Source: Lithospermum erythrorhizon (taxonomy: Eukaryota > Streptophyta > Magnoliopsida > Boraginales > Boraginaceae). Taken from it: 64,000 bases of DNA. The stretch is taken from assembly GCA_019722365.1 (NCBI GenBank), contig JADFUC010002331.1, positions 248,001 to 312,000 on the forward strand, given 5' to 3'. The translations under genes were made by a program, and so were the position numbers. Positions 22,210 through 35,546 of the stretch are shown piece by piece; position 1 is the first letter of the stretch; each line of letters opens with the position of its first letter. The notes under the pieces were generated by a model, which was given only the letters and a program-made list of their open reading frames with translations, was not told the origin of the DNA and made no database searches.

Positions 22210-24595
22210 TCAATGGGCAGCAGTCACATGTTGCAAGTGCAATGCAGCCAAAAGCCCTTCCCACGTCTCCTCGGGTGCAGGACATACTTGGAAGTTCAGG
22301 AGCTTCATTTGCTTTTTGTAGTAATCTTCTAGTGCCAAGTTCTGGACAAAGCAATCACGGCACATATGTTAGATTCTAGAATATAATCTTCATGAGGTCA
22401 ATATATTTTGGTGTAACTAAAGGAAAGCACATGAGTTAGCAAAAAAGAAAGGCAGGTGACTACATTCTTACAATCGACTTAAAGGATAGAATGATAGATT
22501 AAAAACAATCATACCTGGAAAAGAATCCTACTACCATGATTATCTTGTAGGTCTTTCTCTATGCACTTAAAATTCACTACAAGATCAATGTCAACAAGTT
22601 GGTCAAGAATCTCCTGCATGATCACAAACAACATTCCTTCGATAAATTAAAGAGACATGGCTTCATATTTTCACAGTTATTAACAAATATCACAAGCAAG
22701 ATCATATTGCTTCTTTTGATATGATACACTTTTCTTGCAGATAACAAAAATACATGGTGAGAACCTGATAACCACCAAGACTTGACCCAAGGTCAATGCT
22801 ATATTCAAAATTTCAAAAGATATGGAGGATATTGCAGCGAGATATGGAGCATTCAAAATTATGAAAATAAAAACTTATGGTGGTTTGCAGAGGTTTTATA
22901 AGGATATTTCAATAATTTCACAAGGTATGCAACAAAAGCATCACTCACAGCTTGAACCTGCGTTCGTGGAATTCCATCCAAAATAAACCCTGTTTCACCT
23001 CGGTAATATCCATCTTCCAATCTCTTGGCCAGCAATGCGAAAACGATATCTTCAGGAACAAGTGTCCCTTGGTTCACAGCATTTGCTATCTGTGACAAGA
23101 TATAAATTCAGTAAGCAACGGTGGCATAATAAAAGGTAGACAGACAGATGCATCACCTGGAACAAATTGATAAGACAATATTTTCTCAGATTCGACTGAG
23201 CAGAAGCTGTCAAACCCACAATAAAAGAATCCAAATTATCAAAGGTACCAAGCAGAATTTCAAATAACAACACCAAACTGTCAAATGTTAGTCATATTAA
23301 GTTTAGATGATTGACTGTGAAATGAGATAACTGTCCCTACTGCAGCATGATTAATACAGAGTATAAACTTTAAGAATCTAATCAGAACATTAAGCTCAAC
23401 GTTTCAGATTGCCCTGAACATTTAGAGGCACACAACAAGATTCTTTCAATAAAAGTGCCTAAGTTACTTTTACCAGAATGCTATACCAAGCGCTTAAAAA
23501 CTTTGTGGAACGTCTTCAAAATGTAATGTTTTATTCTCTTTCCTTGAGTGAAATATAGTCACAGGAAGGCATACAAGACAATAAAATTCAAGTAGTGCAA
23601 TGAGAGCCAATCAATTCAAAATGCAAAACACATGGAAGGAAATTATCACAGGTCTCGCACTCTTGCATAAAACTACGTTCACAAACTATTCAAGCTGTTC
23701 ATCTCAGTAATGAACCACAAGCAATAAAAATTCATGGATTGAGTGCAATCCTGTTCATGTATTTACCATTTAATTCATGAACAATAGACTTTTCATTCTT
23801 TGTTAGAAAATTGTTTAATTTCATAGCAAACTTTAGTAGCATACTACGCATTAAAATTCATAACATGTTCGATTTGTTAAATATTTTGCGAAAGAGAACC
23901 TGTATTTAACAACAAATTTAGCAGTTTGTTTCGCCACTAATGAATTTTGTAGGCATTCTAACTATGATTTATTCCATATCTTATACAGCAATTTACTATG
24001 GAGTATATAATTTCTTTCACAAATATAGTTGTTTAAAATTACTGCATCTAACGTGTTTATTTGTCACATAAATTGACGAAAACAAACAATACAATACACG
24101 TATCACAAAATTAATGGATTATAATGTATCCCAATATTATCGGATTATAATACAAAGTGTCACATAAAGTGTAACAAACCGAATGGAACTAGTGCAGTAA
24201 CGATTGTACGTAAGGAATTGAATGTGCTTGACCTGCTTGTACAGTAATGATTTGGGGCTAAGATCTTGTCGGACAAGGCTAGCAATAGAAATTCTGGGAA
24301 CTTCTAGAAGCTTCGAGAGCTTCTCAGCAAATATACACCTCCCTCTAATATGCCCAATCAACGCAAACTGTACTCCTCTCTCTGGCTGCCACGTGTCCAC
24401 CTCCAATGCTTCTGCTGCTTGTACATTTTGGCTTCGGTTGAGATTATACAATGATGAGTTGTACTCTTCTTCAAATTGTGGCTGAGAAGCTGTGGGGAGC
24501 ACGGAGGTGGAGAAGAGGCGGAGAGTAGGTGGTGCCGCTGCTATGAGGTGGCGCGTGAGTAACGGAGGTGGTTTCACGCGGCGGAGAGCCGCCAT
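22210..24595 (-). CDS. Adenylate kinase-like protein, probable mitochondrial (At3g01820 type)
   Basis: Predicted 244 residues from exons 24595-24233, 23089-22949, 22613-22515 and 22341-22210 (read on the minus strand), in phase. The Arg-rich N-terminus (MAALRRVKPPPLLTRHLIAA, then APPTLRLFSTS) looks like a mitochondrial presequence. The family core is clear: SLVRQ, VPEDIVFALLAKRLED, GFILDGIPRT (the NMP/AMP-binding GFPRT motif) and DIDLVVNFKC. The P-loop position at 81-88 reads GHIRGRCI instead of a GxPGSGKG-type loop, so the catalytic Gly/Lys are missing. The LID segment before DYYKKQ is also very short. I infer a divergent, perhaps non-catalytic, member. It is transcribed divergently from NOP56. 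Confidence 0.88.
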
Positions 24596-25601
24596 GTAGT
24601 GCGAGGGGGGGGGGAGTGACGTGGAGAGTGGTGTGAGATTTTTTTGTTGGTTTTTTTGTTGTGACGTGGAATATGGAGGGAGAATTTATTGGGGGTTTAT
24701 AAGATTTTTTTAGTATCTATATTTTTTTAATTGTGGTTTTAACAATTTGCATATAGATTAATAAAATGAAAAATTAGTTGAAAATGTATAATGATAATTA
24801 ATTAAAAATATATAATTGGTTGGTTGATAATTTAAAGATAAAATGTAGTCAACAAATATATTGAAAATGTAAAAGTCTGATTTATTTTCTTAGCGACAAA
24901 TACTTTAGAACAAAAGAATTTAAGTGAAGAACCAATTAAAAAAATCGAAGGAGTATGTAACACTCTATGTTACATTATGTTAAGATCTAGACATGTCACA
25001 CAAAATATAACTTACTATCTATTCTCGGGATTTATGGAGTGGGATAAATAGATCGGTTACACTTTATGTAGTCGAGTAATTAAGTTCTTTTCGGGTGTGA
25101 CAATTTTTTGCTAGAGCAGATTAGATGTTATTCAAGCGACCATTGATTCTGGGTGTTTGGCCGGTATCTTGGGTGTCGAATTCTTCGGTCAGGTATACAT
25201 GAAACTATATTTAAAAATCTATAGCAAATAGGTTTTCAATAGTCTCGATTACATGCTCTTTATCGAATCAATAATCGGCCGCTTTGTTTTAAACCGCCCC
25301 GCCATCCGTTAATAGAATGAGCGAGAACTTCAAGGCGTAAATTTCCGATTGATAAAGTTTGAGTGTTGAAATGCAGCGCACTGCGCCTTTTTATAGGTAT
25401 GGGGAGCTATCGAGGCGGAGTTTCGGGCCCCTTTCACGATGGCGGCTTTATCGTTTTTGAGAATGAACCCGGGACTTCAATCCGCACATCGTCTATATTC
25501 TCACGTGCGATAATTAACCCATTGTTTAGATCTAGAACAATATTTTTCCTAAATTCACCTCGACAAACAGCAGTCGAGCTTTTCGAGCCGTTATACATGA
25601 A

Positions 25602-25609
25602 GGCCCATT
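25602..25609 (+). promoter_or_regulatory. GGCCCATT (UP1/site II type) motif upstream of NOP56
   Basis: GGCCCATT lies 118 bases before the NOP56 ATG. GGCCCAWW motifs, often bound by TCP factors, are typical of plant ribosomal-protein and ribosome-biogenesis promoters, especially with a telo-box as here. Confidence 0.6.
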
Positions 25610-25680
25610 CTTGTGCCGGGTAGGTCAACAATATTTGACCATTCTACCCTTCTCCTCCCTATATCATCTTCCCCACACAA

Positions 25681-25702
25681 AAACCCTACTAAACCCTAAA
25701 CC
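25681..25702 (+). promoter_or_regulatory. Telo-box repeats in the NOP56 leader/promoter
   Basis: AAACCCTA at 25681 and AAACCCTAAACC at 25691 lie 25-46 bases before the ATG. Telo-boxes (AAACCCTAA) close to the start of transcription are a hallmark of plant translation and ribosome-biogenesis genes, which fits NOP56. Confidence 0.75.
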
Positions 25703-25726
25703 AAAACTCTTTACATATTTTTCGAA

Positions 25727-28700
25727 ATGGCTTTGTATTGTTTATACGAATCTTCAATTGGGTATGCTTTATTTCATGCTCATGGAATCGATGAAATTGG
25801 CCAAAATAATGAAGCAGTAAGAAACTCAGTTACTGATTTCAATAGGTTTGGAAAAGTGATGAAGCTTGTTGGATTTTCCCCTTTTGATTCTGCTAGTGAT
25901 TCTTTTAATCAGTGTAACGCTGTTTCTGAAGGTATTTCATTTTTTACTGCATTAAATATCAATTAATTACCGTGGATTTTATTAATGTTTTGTTTTTATT
26001 GTTTAATGGGTACTTTTGATTTAGTTTTTTACTGCATTAAAAATGGTTGCATATATACTTATTGTGAATTTATTTTGTTTTGTGGTTGTTATTGTTTATG
26101 TGTAATTTTGGGTTAGTTGTTTGAACTGTGTTTGTTTGTTGGTTGATTTTTTTTTGTAATTTTTTATGTTTTTTATTGAATTAGCTGATATTATTGATGC
26201 ATGTAGGAAAGGTTGGTTTTAGTGGTGTTTGAATAAAATGGATTCGGTGAATTCATGAGTATTTTGCTGTTTTGTTTTATGTAACTTTTTTTAGGTAATA
26301 TGATTCATTTGTTTGTTTTTAATTTATTGTGTAATAACCGAGTACGTATGTTGTATCGAAAAATGCTAAAATGGACTGATTTTACTCGATACATTTAGGA
26401 AATATTTGTCTTTGTTCATCTCAATCATAGACATGACCTAATGCCTCTGTTAAGTCTCCTTCGTAAGCTTGGTAATTTGAGACTAAGAACTCAGTCACAT
26501 TATAGCTGATATCTTGCTTGGTATTGTTTTGTCTCGTGCAATTTGTTATGAACTATATAAATTAAGCATACAACACCATTTGTATTAATATGGTTTTCCA
26601 TGCATGTCATCTATTTCATGGTGACTCTAAAGTTCTTACATTGTAGATTTTTAGAGTGCGATTTATTTCTGATTGCTCATGTTGTTTTTAGGCCATATGG
26701 CTGATGGATTGAGGAATTTTCTGGAGCTCACTCTGCCAAAAATCAAAGAAGGAAAGAAGCCCAAGTATAGTTTGGGCGTGGCAGAACCAAAGCTAGGTTC
26801 CCACATTTTTGAGAATACTAAAATCCCCTGCCAAAGCAATGAGTTTATTAACGAGCTTCTTCGTGGAGTTCGCCAACATTTTGATAAGTTCATTAGCAAC
26901 TTGAAGGTACATGCTTTGTTGATTTGGTTGCTAATGTCTACACTTTTTAGACATTGTATAATTTTCAGATTTGGACAATTGTTGCAGTTACCTGGTTTAT
27001 TAATGCGATCGTCTCTTTTAATAATGTATTATATTGTATATCTGTAGTCTGGTGATCTGGAGAAAGCCCAGCTTGGTTTGGGTCACAGTTACAGCAGAGC
27101 AAAGGTCAAGTTTAATGTTAATCGTGTTGACAACATGGTCATCCAAGCAATCTTTCTCCTTGATACTCTTGATAAAGATGTCAACACCTTCGCCATGCGA
27201 GTCAGGTTTGGTTATTTTCTCCTATTGTATTTGGACTTGAGTGTGTGTGGGAGGTGAATGATTCTCTAGGTTTATGGTTGGATAAAGGTTTTGACTATTG
27301 TTTTCTTTTGAATGCAGAGAATGGTACTCATGGCATTTCCCTGAACTAGTGAAGATCATTAATGACAACTATCTGTATGCTAAAGTTGCAAAATATGTGG
27401 ATGACAAATCAACGCTGTCGGAGGATAGTATACCCGGCTTAACAGAAATTGTTGGGGATGAAGATAAAGCAAAGGAAATTGTAGAAGCTGCTAAAGCATC
27501 CATGGGTACAAACTCAAATGCCATTATAGCTTAAAAGCACTAAACTTATGTCTACCTTTTTCTGACTTCGTTGTTCATTCATTCTCTTTAGGGCAAGATT
27601 TGTCACCAGTTGACTTGATTAATGTGAAGCAATTTGCCCAGAGGGTGATGGACCTTGCTCAGTACAGGAAGAATTTATATGATTATTTAGTTGCTAAGAT
27701 GAATGATATAGCTCCTAATTTGGCTGCCTTGATCGGTGAAGTTGTTGGTGCGCGCCTTATATCCCATGCAGGCAGCCTTACCAACCTGGCGAAGTGCCCA
27801 TCTTCAACCCTTCAGATCTTGGGTGCAGAGAAGGCACTCTTTAGGTATTTCTCTATACATTTCCACTTATGTTGATGATAAGTCATTTCAGAATAGTTAC
27901 TATTATACTTATCTTGTTGCTTACCTTTAGGGCTCTGAAAACTAAAGGAAATACTCCAAAGTATGGGCTTATATTTCATTCTTCATTCATTGGCCGTGCT
28001 TCTGCTAAAAACAAAGGTCGAATGGCTCGCTATCTGGCGAATAAATGCTCCATAGCTTCAAGGCTGGACTGTTTCTTGGGTTCGTCTTATTCCACATAAA
28101 GAATGTGTTATTACCTTATTATGTAACCAATAGGAGACTTGGTGTCCCTTTACGGTCATTCGGCACACTAGTAGACTAATTCTTCGATCTATATGACTTG
28201 CAGAGAAGAGTACAACAGTCTTTGGTGAAAAACTTCGTGAACAAGTTGAAGAGCGTCTAGACTTTTATGACAAAGGAGTTGCACCTCGTAAAAATATTGA
28301 AATGATGAAAGCTGCTCTAGAAAATGCAGATGGTAAAGGTGTGTATGCATTTTGGAAACCAATAATATTTTAGAAATGCATACCTGATTACCATTTTTTT
28401 TTCTTTTTTAACCTCTCCTTATGTTTCCCTCCATGAGTCCTACCAAAACCCCCTCCAGTTTTCTCTGGGGTTAAAATGATTTCTGATTCCATTTTGCTGT
28501 TGGTATGTCCTTGAACTAAATATGCAAGGGAGGTAGTAGAATATTGCTCAAGTAACCAATTTATTTGACAAGTTTCCAAGCTTGACCAGAAACTAAATGC
28601 CTTGTTTTAGTTTTTAGCATTTTCTACCTAACAATTCCTTCTTTTTCTATCATGCAACTTATTATTTTTGGCCTTGTCAAACTGTATAACAGCCATGGAT

Positions 28701-28961
28701 GTGGATGAAATATCTGTTGAGAAATCAGAGAAGAAAAGTAAGAAAAAGAAGTCTAAATCTGACGACGTCGAGCCAATGACGGAAGAGGCACCTAATGGTG
28801 AAGCTACCGAGGAACCCAAGAGTGAGAAGAAGAAGAAAAAGAAGGAGAAGAGGAAACTGGATGGGGAAGCGCCAGCGAAAGATCAGGCTGCAGAGATTGC
28901 AAATGGATTGAGTGCCGAAGGTGGAACTGCAAAAAAGAAGAAAAAGAAGAGCAAGGAGTAA
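25727..28961 (+). CDS. NOP56: Nucleolar protein NOP56, box C/D snoRNP core subunit
   Basis: Predicted 523 residues from exons 25727-25931, 26692-26906, 27048-27205, 27318-27505, 27592-27844, 27931-28079, 28204-28338 and 28693-28961, all in phase. Together with NOP58, fibrillarin and the 15.5K protein it forms the snoRNP that guides 2'-O-methylation of rRNA in the nucleolus. The NOP5NT domain starts [25 protein letters not shown] lies at about 155-205. The Nop domain at about 288-388 includes [20 protein letters not shown] and [21 protein letters not shown] lysine-rich KKE/D tail follows from about 440 to the end ([21 protein letters not shown]). This composition separates it from NOP58 and PRP31. 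Telo-box and GGCCCATT elements sit just upstream. Confidence 0.96.
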
Positions 28962-30380
28962 GATGGTGAGGCTTTTGCAACTGCTAGTGAAGTTCAAAAG
29001 AAACCGAAGGCAAGGGGCAAATATGATGAATGCTTTATTATTAAAGTTGTAGAATTTGAAGCAGGAAGACTAAAACGACTGTTTGCGCTTTGCGTAATGT
29101 AGTAGACTAGTTATTAGTTTTGTTCTAAGCTACAAACTCTTTACTACTCCACTTGGTGGAGTTGTTTCGAATATGTTTTCGAGTTTCAAGCCCCAACATC
29201 GTCGTATGAAGCTATTAGTTTCAACTTTCAAGCCCTCGGCTTGTAAGTGCAGCTTGTTTTCTTGTCGATGCCGTGGCAACTGTTAACTCATGTATCAAGG
29301 TTTTGAAGTATGATTATTATTGCTTGTTGCTAAATACTGTATAATTCTTCATATTGTTGTTGTCTTTGTACTCATGTTGATTGATAGAGTGGCATTGATA
29401 TATGGTGGGTGCTCTTTAATCATGAATAAAATACGGGGCCAGGGAAAAAAATGCCCGTGCAAGCGGAAAAGTTGTAATTAAAATTTAATTATGAGTAAAA
29501 TTACGTGAAAAAAGCGGAAAAATTTTATTGGGAAAAATCGTGCAAAGCAGCGTTTGCTACGAATTTATGGAAATGTATTCTTTTAAAAATACGAGATCAA
29601 AAAATACGGAGAAATATAACCTAATTTATTTATATTACCCAACTTTAATTTATAAACAATTATCTTCCAGATAATTTTTAAAAAATAGTAAGATCTTTGA
29701 TCGTTTTGCTCAAATTATTTAATAAATACCTATTTAAACCAATTTTTTTAAACGATATAATGGATTTTATGTTCATAAATAAAAACATCATAAGAGTTAA
29801 AATTATTAAATCCCCATTAAATAATATCGTCGTAAATATAAATATATTTCTCAAATTGTATTTGGGATCCATATTTCTTGATAAATGCCGAGTCGATAGA
29901 TTATTAACGTTATTATTTCACAAATCTCAGAACACAATTCTCACATATTTCACCCATCCTTCTTATTATTCGTCTAATCTGCCTTAGGCAAATGTGTAAC
30001 GTATAAGTGAGTTCTAAATATATTCTCTTATTTGTTGTGTAACTGCAAATTTGGATAAATATTTTTGATAAAAAAAACGTAATTTAATATATTTTATTCA
30101 AGGATGAAAAATTGCTTTTTACTCAAAACACGTGCGTCGGTGTTTTTTATCTGATAACGTTATAAAAAGCGAATTTTTTTAAGTATAGTTCGTTTAGTCT
30201 GGCTTAGCGTTTTTAGAATGAAAATCTTGCGATACGTCACAGTTTTATCACCGCATTTATAGAGCGTACTTACTAACATGTCTAAAGATATTTCTCACAT
30301 CTAAAAAAATTCAAGATATCAAATTAACATCACTTTCCTATCTTTTTAATTCCTATAGTTGGAGGGCTGAACTGTTATAA
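28962..30380. other. Convergent spacer between NOP56 and the GTE gene
   Basis: Holds the two 3' UTRs and AT-rich sequence. Short open frames on both strands at 29680-29990 are AT-driven and mirror each other, so they are not genes. No repeat family recognised. Confidence 0.6.
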
Positions 30381-33300
30381 TCAATCGATATTTCCTTTCT
30401 CTGAAGCATGAGACATATCCTTAATGTGTTGTGGATCACCTTCTTCCTCCTCATCGTCGTCCTTCATATAAAGGCCTAAATGCTCCAAAGGATTGCCGCT
30501 GGCCTTTAGGTTAAAACTTCCTAGAGCATTTTGATCGTCATCCGGACTTGGCACCCCTAATAAACTCGGTTCTGGAGCAGAGCTAAGCATTTCTAAGTCT
30601 TCCAGAAACAGTGTATTCTCATTGATATCGACTGTCTTCTCCATCTGTGGGGTGACCATCACATTATTGGATTCACTAATCACGTTACATTTGCTAGAGT
30701 GGCATCTATAAAAACTGCATTCGGTTTACCTTCTGCAATGCCTGTCGAGCTGCTTCCCTCTCAAGTTCTCTTTTTCTTTTAGCTTCTGCTTCAGCCTCTG
30801 CTTCAACTTCCCTTTGAGCCACTTCTGCGGCTCTTGCCTCGGCAAGTAGACGAGCTTTATCTGGGAATACATAATTTGTACTCCATCAGTAGTAGAAACA
30901 AGAAATACTGAATGTTAGAGTTCAGAATTTATCTTTTTAGCAATATGCTTGAACATTTTCACTTGAACAATTCAAACCTTCTTTCTTCTTTCTCTCGAAT
31001 TCTTCTCTTTCCAGTTTCAGTCTATCGAGATCCATCTTTTCATCCTGAGACACCACCGATGGCGTCATGCAACGTGAATACGATGGAACATATGAAAATA
31101 GAAAATTGTAATGTGTTGTCCAATTACAATAACGAACCTTTTCAAGGGCTTTCAGTATAGTGTCTGCAAAGCGCTCTCTTAATAATGCTGCACGGTAATT
31201 CTTTCCAGGGGAGACTTGCCTCTCTGGTGGGATATCCCCCCCTGAAAGGTCAGGGTGCAGGAGATGAGTTCCAAAACTTATAACATAAAGTTCGTGGACA
31301 GTTTCTAGAGCTTACCGCCCTCTTGACAGCCACTAGAACTTCCTGAGTCAAAGTTAAGCTTGGAATTCAGCTGAATATCACCACTTAAGATAGCTGCAAT
31401 AACAAAATATTGTTTTAACATCAGAATCATCAGAAACACAAAAGGAGAATATGGAACTCCATCTCAACCTTCAACGTCTGCTGCATTAGTACCAACATAA
31501 CCTCCTTTCTGCTCTAACTTTTCCTCAGAACTGCAACTTTGCTGCCACATCCATATGGTATAAAGCAATATCAGTAATTCTCTTGCATGAATCGAGATAT
31601 GCTTCAACCAGGTCTCAAATTCGTAGCAATACTAAACAACACTTCAAATACTTGATTACTCAGTATATGCGAATATCATACCTTCTCGCAATTTATTTGT
31701 GCTTGATTCTTAAGGCCATCAGAATCACCATGAGATGCACTTCCTGTGTCTGAATCTGGTACAATAAGGATAAGATAAGGAGGCATGTTGATCTTAGAGA
31801 GAGTGTGTGGGCAAAAATTTATGGAGGAACAAGACTTGAAACTATCTAGACAAAAAATTTAGTAACTACAAAAGCAATGCAAATTGGAATAATTTCAGTT
31901 CCAACCCCTAATTTCCTACTCTAAAACTAGCGCATCAGCTATCTTTCTCAAATTTGCAAAAACACTGCTCAAAAGAAATAAAGGGAAATACTTAAATATA
32001 TTCACAATTATAAGGAAAAAAAACGAGGTGATAACTTTACGCTGAAGAAGGTTATACACCTTTTGAAGGTTATAATAGTTTAAAGAACAGAACCATATTT
32101 CCGTATCGTCGTGTTACAAGGAACAGACAGAAAACATGGACATATTTCCCTGCCATACTTCCAGTAACATAACCCATGTTTTAGCACATTTTTAAGATGA
32201 TAAGTACGAACTTCAGTAATGAGGAAAAGACCTACCCTCGAGAGCTCACAGAATTGAACTTCAAATCATAATACTATACCCTTACGCCTCAATTAACTAA
32301 ATCAAAATAAAAAATTATATCTAAAGAGAAACAATGTGTTATACAATTGAGAAAAGTATCAAACAGGTTAAAACAAACAATCATTCAGTAACACCACTAG
32401 GAGAACGGGAAAAAAAATTACTGTCATGAATTCATGATATAATTCAGATCCATATAAATGCCAATTATGAAAGGACAACCAATAAGAAAAAGTATGGTAA
32501 GACAACAAAGCATCAAGGATTCGCCCACGGGAAGTTCATATAACACGAACCACTCGATGATGAGCCGGAATCACTGCTGGAGCTACTTGAACTACTATAT
32601 TTATTGTCTTGACCAGCTCCGTTCTTTTCTATCTCTACAGGAGAATATCTTGAAATAGGTGCATCCTTTCCACCAATATCAACATCTTCATCAGCTAGAT
32701 CATTTCCTGATTAAGGTGACAAGTAGAGAACACTAACTGATTAAATAAATAGATTAATGGTTCAATAGTGACTCGGGAAGACCAATTATTTAAATTAGTT
32801 AATCTTCACAGATGACAACTTACCTCTGAATGGCTGCACTGATGAATTGCTGAATCCCGAATCATTGTGAAGCTGCACCGAAGTAGAAAAACAAAAATTA
32901 GTTAAAATGACAATCACCAGTACAAGAACAAATTCTTTAGTAAAGGGTAAGAAGTACACAAATAGAAGATGATGCTACTCAAATATATACCTCAATTTCG
33001 CAAGGTTCCACTCTTCCTACACTTTTCTGCTTATTTGATCGATAGTTATTCAAAAGGTCTCTCAAAGTGAATAGAGTTTCATCAGTTAATGATTCGAGAT
33101 CTATCTCAATCTCACCATCATTTGATTCACTTGAATTATTAGTATTCCCCTTTAGAAAGTCAATAATACTATCAGGTAATTCTGCAGCCACTGCTTCCAA
33201 TTCTACACTCAACTTTTGCTTCTCATTCAGAGTCATAACACGTTTAACATAATTTTGCTTAACTTCATGTTCTACAATACCAACTTTCTTCTTTATAGGT

Positions 33301-34208
33301 GGCTCTGATGTAGCAGTCTCGCTTTCGATAGGCAAGGGGAAGTCTGCCATCATTGAAAGCTTCTTCTCTATCGGCTTCCATCTTACTTCAAAAATTTTAC
33401 TCATAGTTTTAGCCATAATGTGTACTTCATTGCCTGGAGGGTTATAGGTCATTGCATTACTAAAGGTCAACCTAACATCGGCAGCAAATCCTAATGGATG
33501 CGAATATTGTCCTGAAAGTAGCTTGCTCTTGATGGTGCCCAGATCCATTGGCTGCTTAATAATGGTGAAATAATCTGGGATACTTAACTCCACAATATCA
33601 ACTGGAGCATTGAAGATACGTGCCATTGCATGTGACATTAACCGATGTAAAAGAGTCTCACACTGTTTCATTAACATAAAAATTGTTGTACTGGATGGCA
33701 ATCCTGTCTTTGCTGATTTTGATTGTCTTGCCCCTGCACCTTTCGTACGAGGCCCATTCCTCCATTGGGAAGTTTTTTCCTTCCCCTTAACCATGGCCAC
33801 TTCATTCAAAGGCCTATTTAGGTTCTCTAAAGCACCAGTCCTAATCCCACCACCCAGGCTACGAAATTCACTATAATTTGATCCCATAGAAGCAACTCTC
33901 CTCTGAAAAATCCGAACTTGTTGAAGCTCATTGTTTAACCTTTGCTCCAAATATTTCCTCTCAGAGCGCGCCATTTGGGAGACTGGAAAAAACTCAATAG
34001 GCACTCCAAAACGATCATAATTGTCCCCGTTCAAACTAACAACTCTCCTCTTTGGTGCACTAGAACCCTCTGAAGCCACCATTTCAGTATCCACCCTTCT
34101 AAAGCTCCCCATCCTTTCCAACTCACTCATCGTCCCAACAGCATGGCGATAATCAGGCACAAACTGAGACAAATTCCCTTTAGTAACCTTCCGCGTTTTA
34201 CCCATCAT
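30381..34208 (-). CDS. GTE8-type BET protein (bromodomain + NET domain)
   Basis: Predicted 737 residues from exons 34208-32991, 32872-32824, 32706-32551, 31755-31682, 31541-31469, 31393-31316, 31241-31138, 31044-30978, 30860-30730 and 30644-30381, all in phase. A nuclear chromatin reader of the plant GTE group. The bromodomain at about 182-280 has the [11 protein letters not shown] motif and the acetyl-lysine Asn at 256 in TYNPPGNEV. The NET domain at about 322-389 contains [20 protein letters not shown]. Further on are a Ser-rich block ([18 protein letters not shown]), the [20 protein letters not shown] motif and an E/A/K/R-rich coiled coil ([20 protein letters not shown]). The acidic tail contains [11 protein letters not shown]. 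This order matches GTE8/GTE10-like BET proteins; the exact orthologue is not certain. The start has two adjacent ATGs (34208, 34205). Confidence 0.93.
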
Positions 34209-35546
34209 ACCATCAATTCTTGTTCTACAATACTAATATCATTCACAATACCCAACAATATCAAAATATCAACTCTCCAACACAAATCCACCTAACCAAA
34301 TATCACAATTCGATACTTTTCGATCATGATCTACCAAGCCAATAATTGCAACATCAAATGGACACCATGTTCATCTTATGTTACAATCCCATTAAAAAAC
34401 ACAACTTTATGAAAAAATATCAAAAATCCAAACAACCCAAATAAAAAATCCAATCCAATTTCAATTTCAAACAGCTATCAAATGTAAAAATTCCAATTTT
34501 GAAGTTTGAACCCTAACCTGAATTCAACATTCACTTTCTCAATGTGGGTCAATCTTTTTTTTGCACACATAACATAATTAAATTCCCCAAAATCCAAAAC
34601 CCATTATTTCCTTATTGTATTATTTTGCCTTATACAAACTGGACAAATTATTGAAATATTTCCTTATTGTATGAATATGATAAATTTTAAAAATAGAAAC
34701 AAATATTTTATTAAAATTGAAAAGAATATTAAAAAATATAAAACAAAAACATAACCCAATTTACAGAATCTCATCAATTTACCGAAAATGCCCTTTTCTT
34801 TAACATAAAATTGTACGTTCATTTATCAATATTTTTCTCCTCTTTTAACTTAACAAAACCTGATTTTTCTCTCCATAGGTTTAATTTCTTCCTCACAATT
34901 GTAACTACTATTACTCCCTCCATTTCAATTTAACTATAAAAATTTATTCAATAAAATCAAATTATCTTTTAAACTATAATTCAAATGGATTAATTTATGT
35001 TTATATCAAAATATTGATATATATGATATACGTTATTGAATTGCACATTAATAATAAAATAGTTAATACTCCCTCCATTTATTTTTTGTTTCTTTCAGTG
35101 TAAACTTGGACAAATCAATTTTTTTAAACTATATGTTTAGATTTTATAAGAAAATAATATTATGAAGCTATTTTAAGATGAATCAATGATACTCAATTTC
35201 ACATTTATTAAAATAATAATTAATCGTTAAATTACATCGATATATGAAAACGTAAAAAGACGGAAAGAGTATTATTAACTAACTAATTATAGTTGGTGTC
35301 TTTTCATCATTAGTTAATAATTTAAAATTGGCCAATAAATTCCAAGGTCAACTGTGCAGAAGTCAAAATTGGCCAATCTTACTAAATAATGCTGCATTAA
35401 TTCATATTATCGACCAATAGCAATAAATAAGACTTGATTTGATTCGAGAACTGCAGCTAAATTAACTGTGCAGAAGTAAGATCAAACATTCTGTTGTGGC
35501 TTGTCAAAATACCAACAGGTCTTTTTTACAAAATCAAGAAAGAACT
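34209..35546. other. Upstream region of the GTE gene with MITE-like sequence
   Basis: AT-rich. Contains the GTE 5' leader, an isolated ctccctccattt end near 34916, and the MITE-like element at 35067-35272. No coding sequence seen. Confidence 0.55.
35067..35272. mobile_element. Stowaway-like MITE
   Basis: The left end TACTCCCTCCATTTATTTTT is an imperfect inverted copy of the right end (its reverse complement begins TACTCTTTCCGTCTTTTTAC). The ~206 bp element is AT-rich and non-coding, and TA flanks it. CTCCCTCCG-type ends are typical of plant Stowaway (Tc1/mariner) MITEs. Confidence 0.7.

Larger units (their letters stand above)
24596..25726. other. Divergent intergenic region between the adenylate kinase-like gene and NOP56
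   Basis: About 1.1 kb separates the two start codons. The left half is AT-rich. The stretch 25130-25620 is GC-richer, with no domain that I recognise. The right end has the NOP56 promoter motifs listed separately. Confidence 0.6.

Noticed and set aside
25434..25631. Minus-strand 65-codon open frame upstream of NOP56
   Set aside because: Overlaps the promoter motifs, matches no domain and lacks flanking exons.
27863..27940. Possible box C/D snoRNA in a NOP56 intron (TTGATGATAAG followed by CTGA)
   Set aside because: The CTGA lies in the next exon and there is no terminal stem, so the match is by chance.
29678..29987. Overlapping open frames on both strands, rich in Ile/Leu/Asn
   Set aside because: Composition is driven by AT bias and the two frames mirror each other; no motif.
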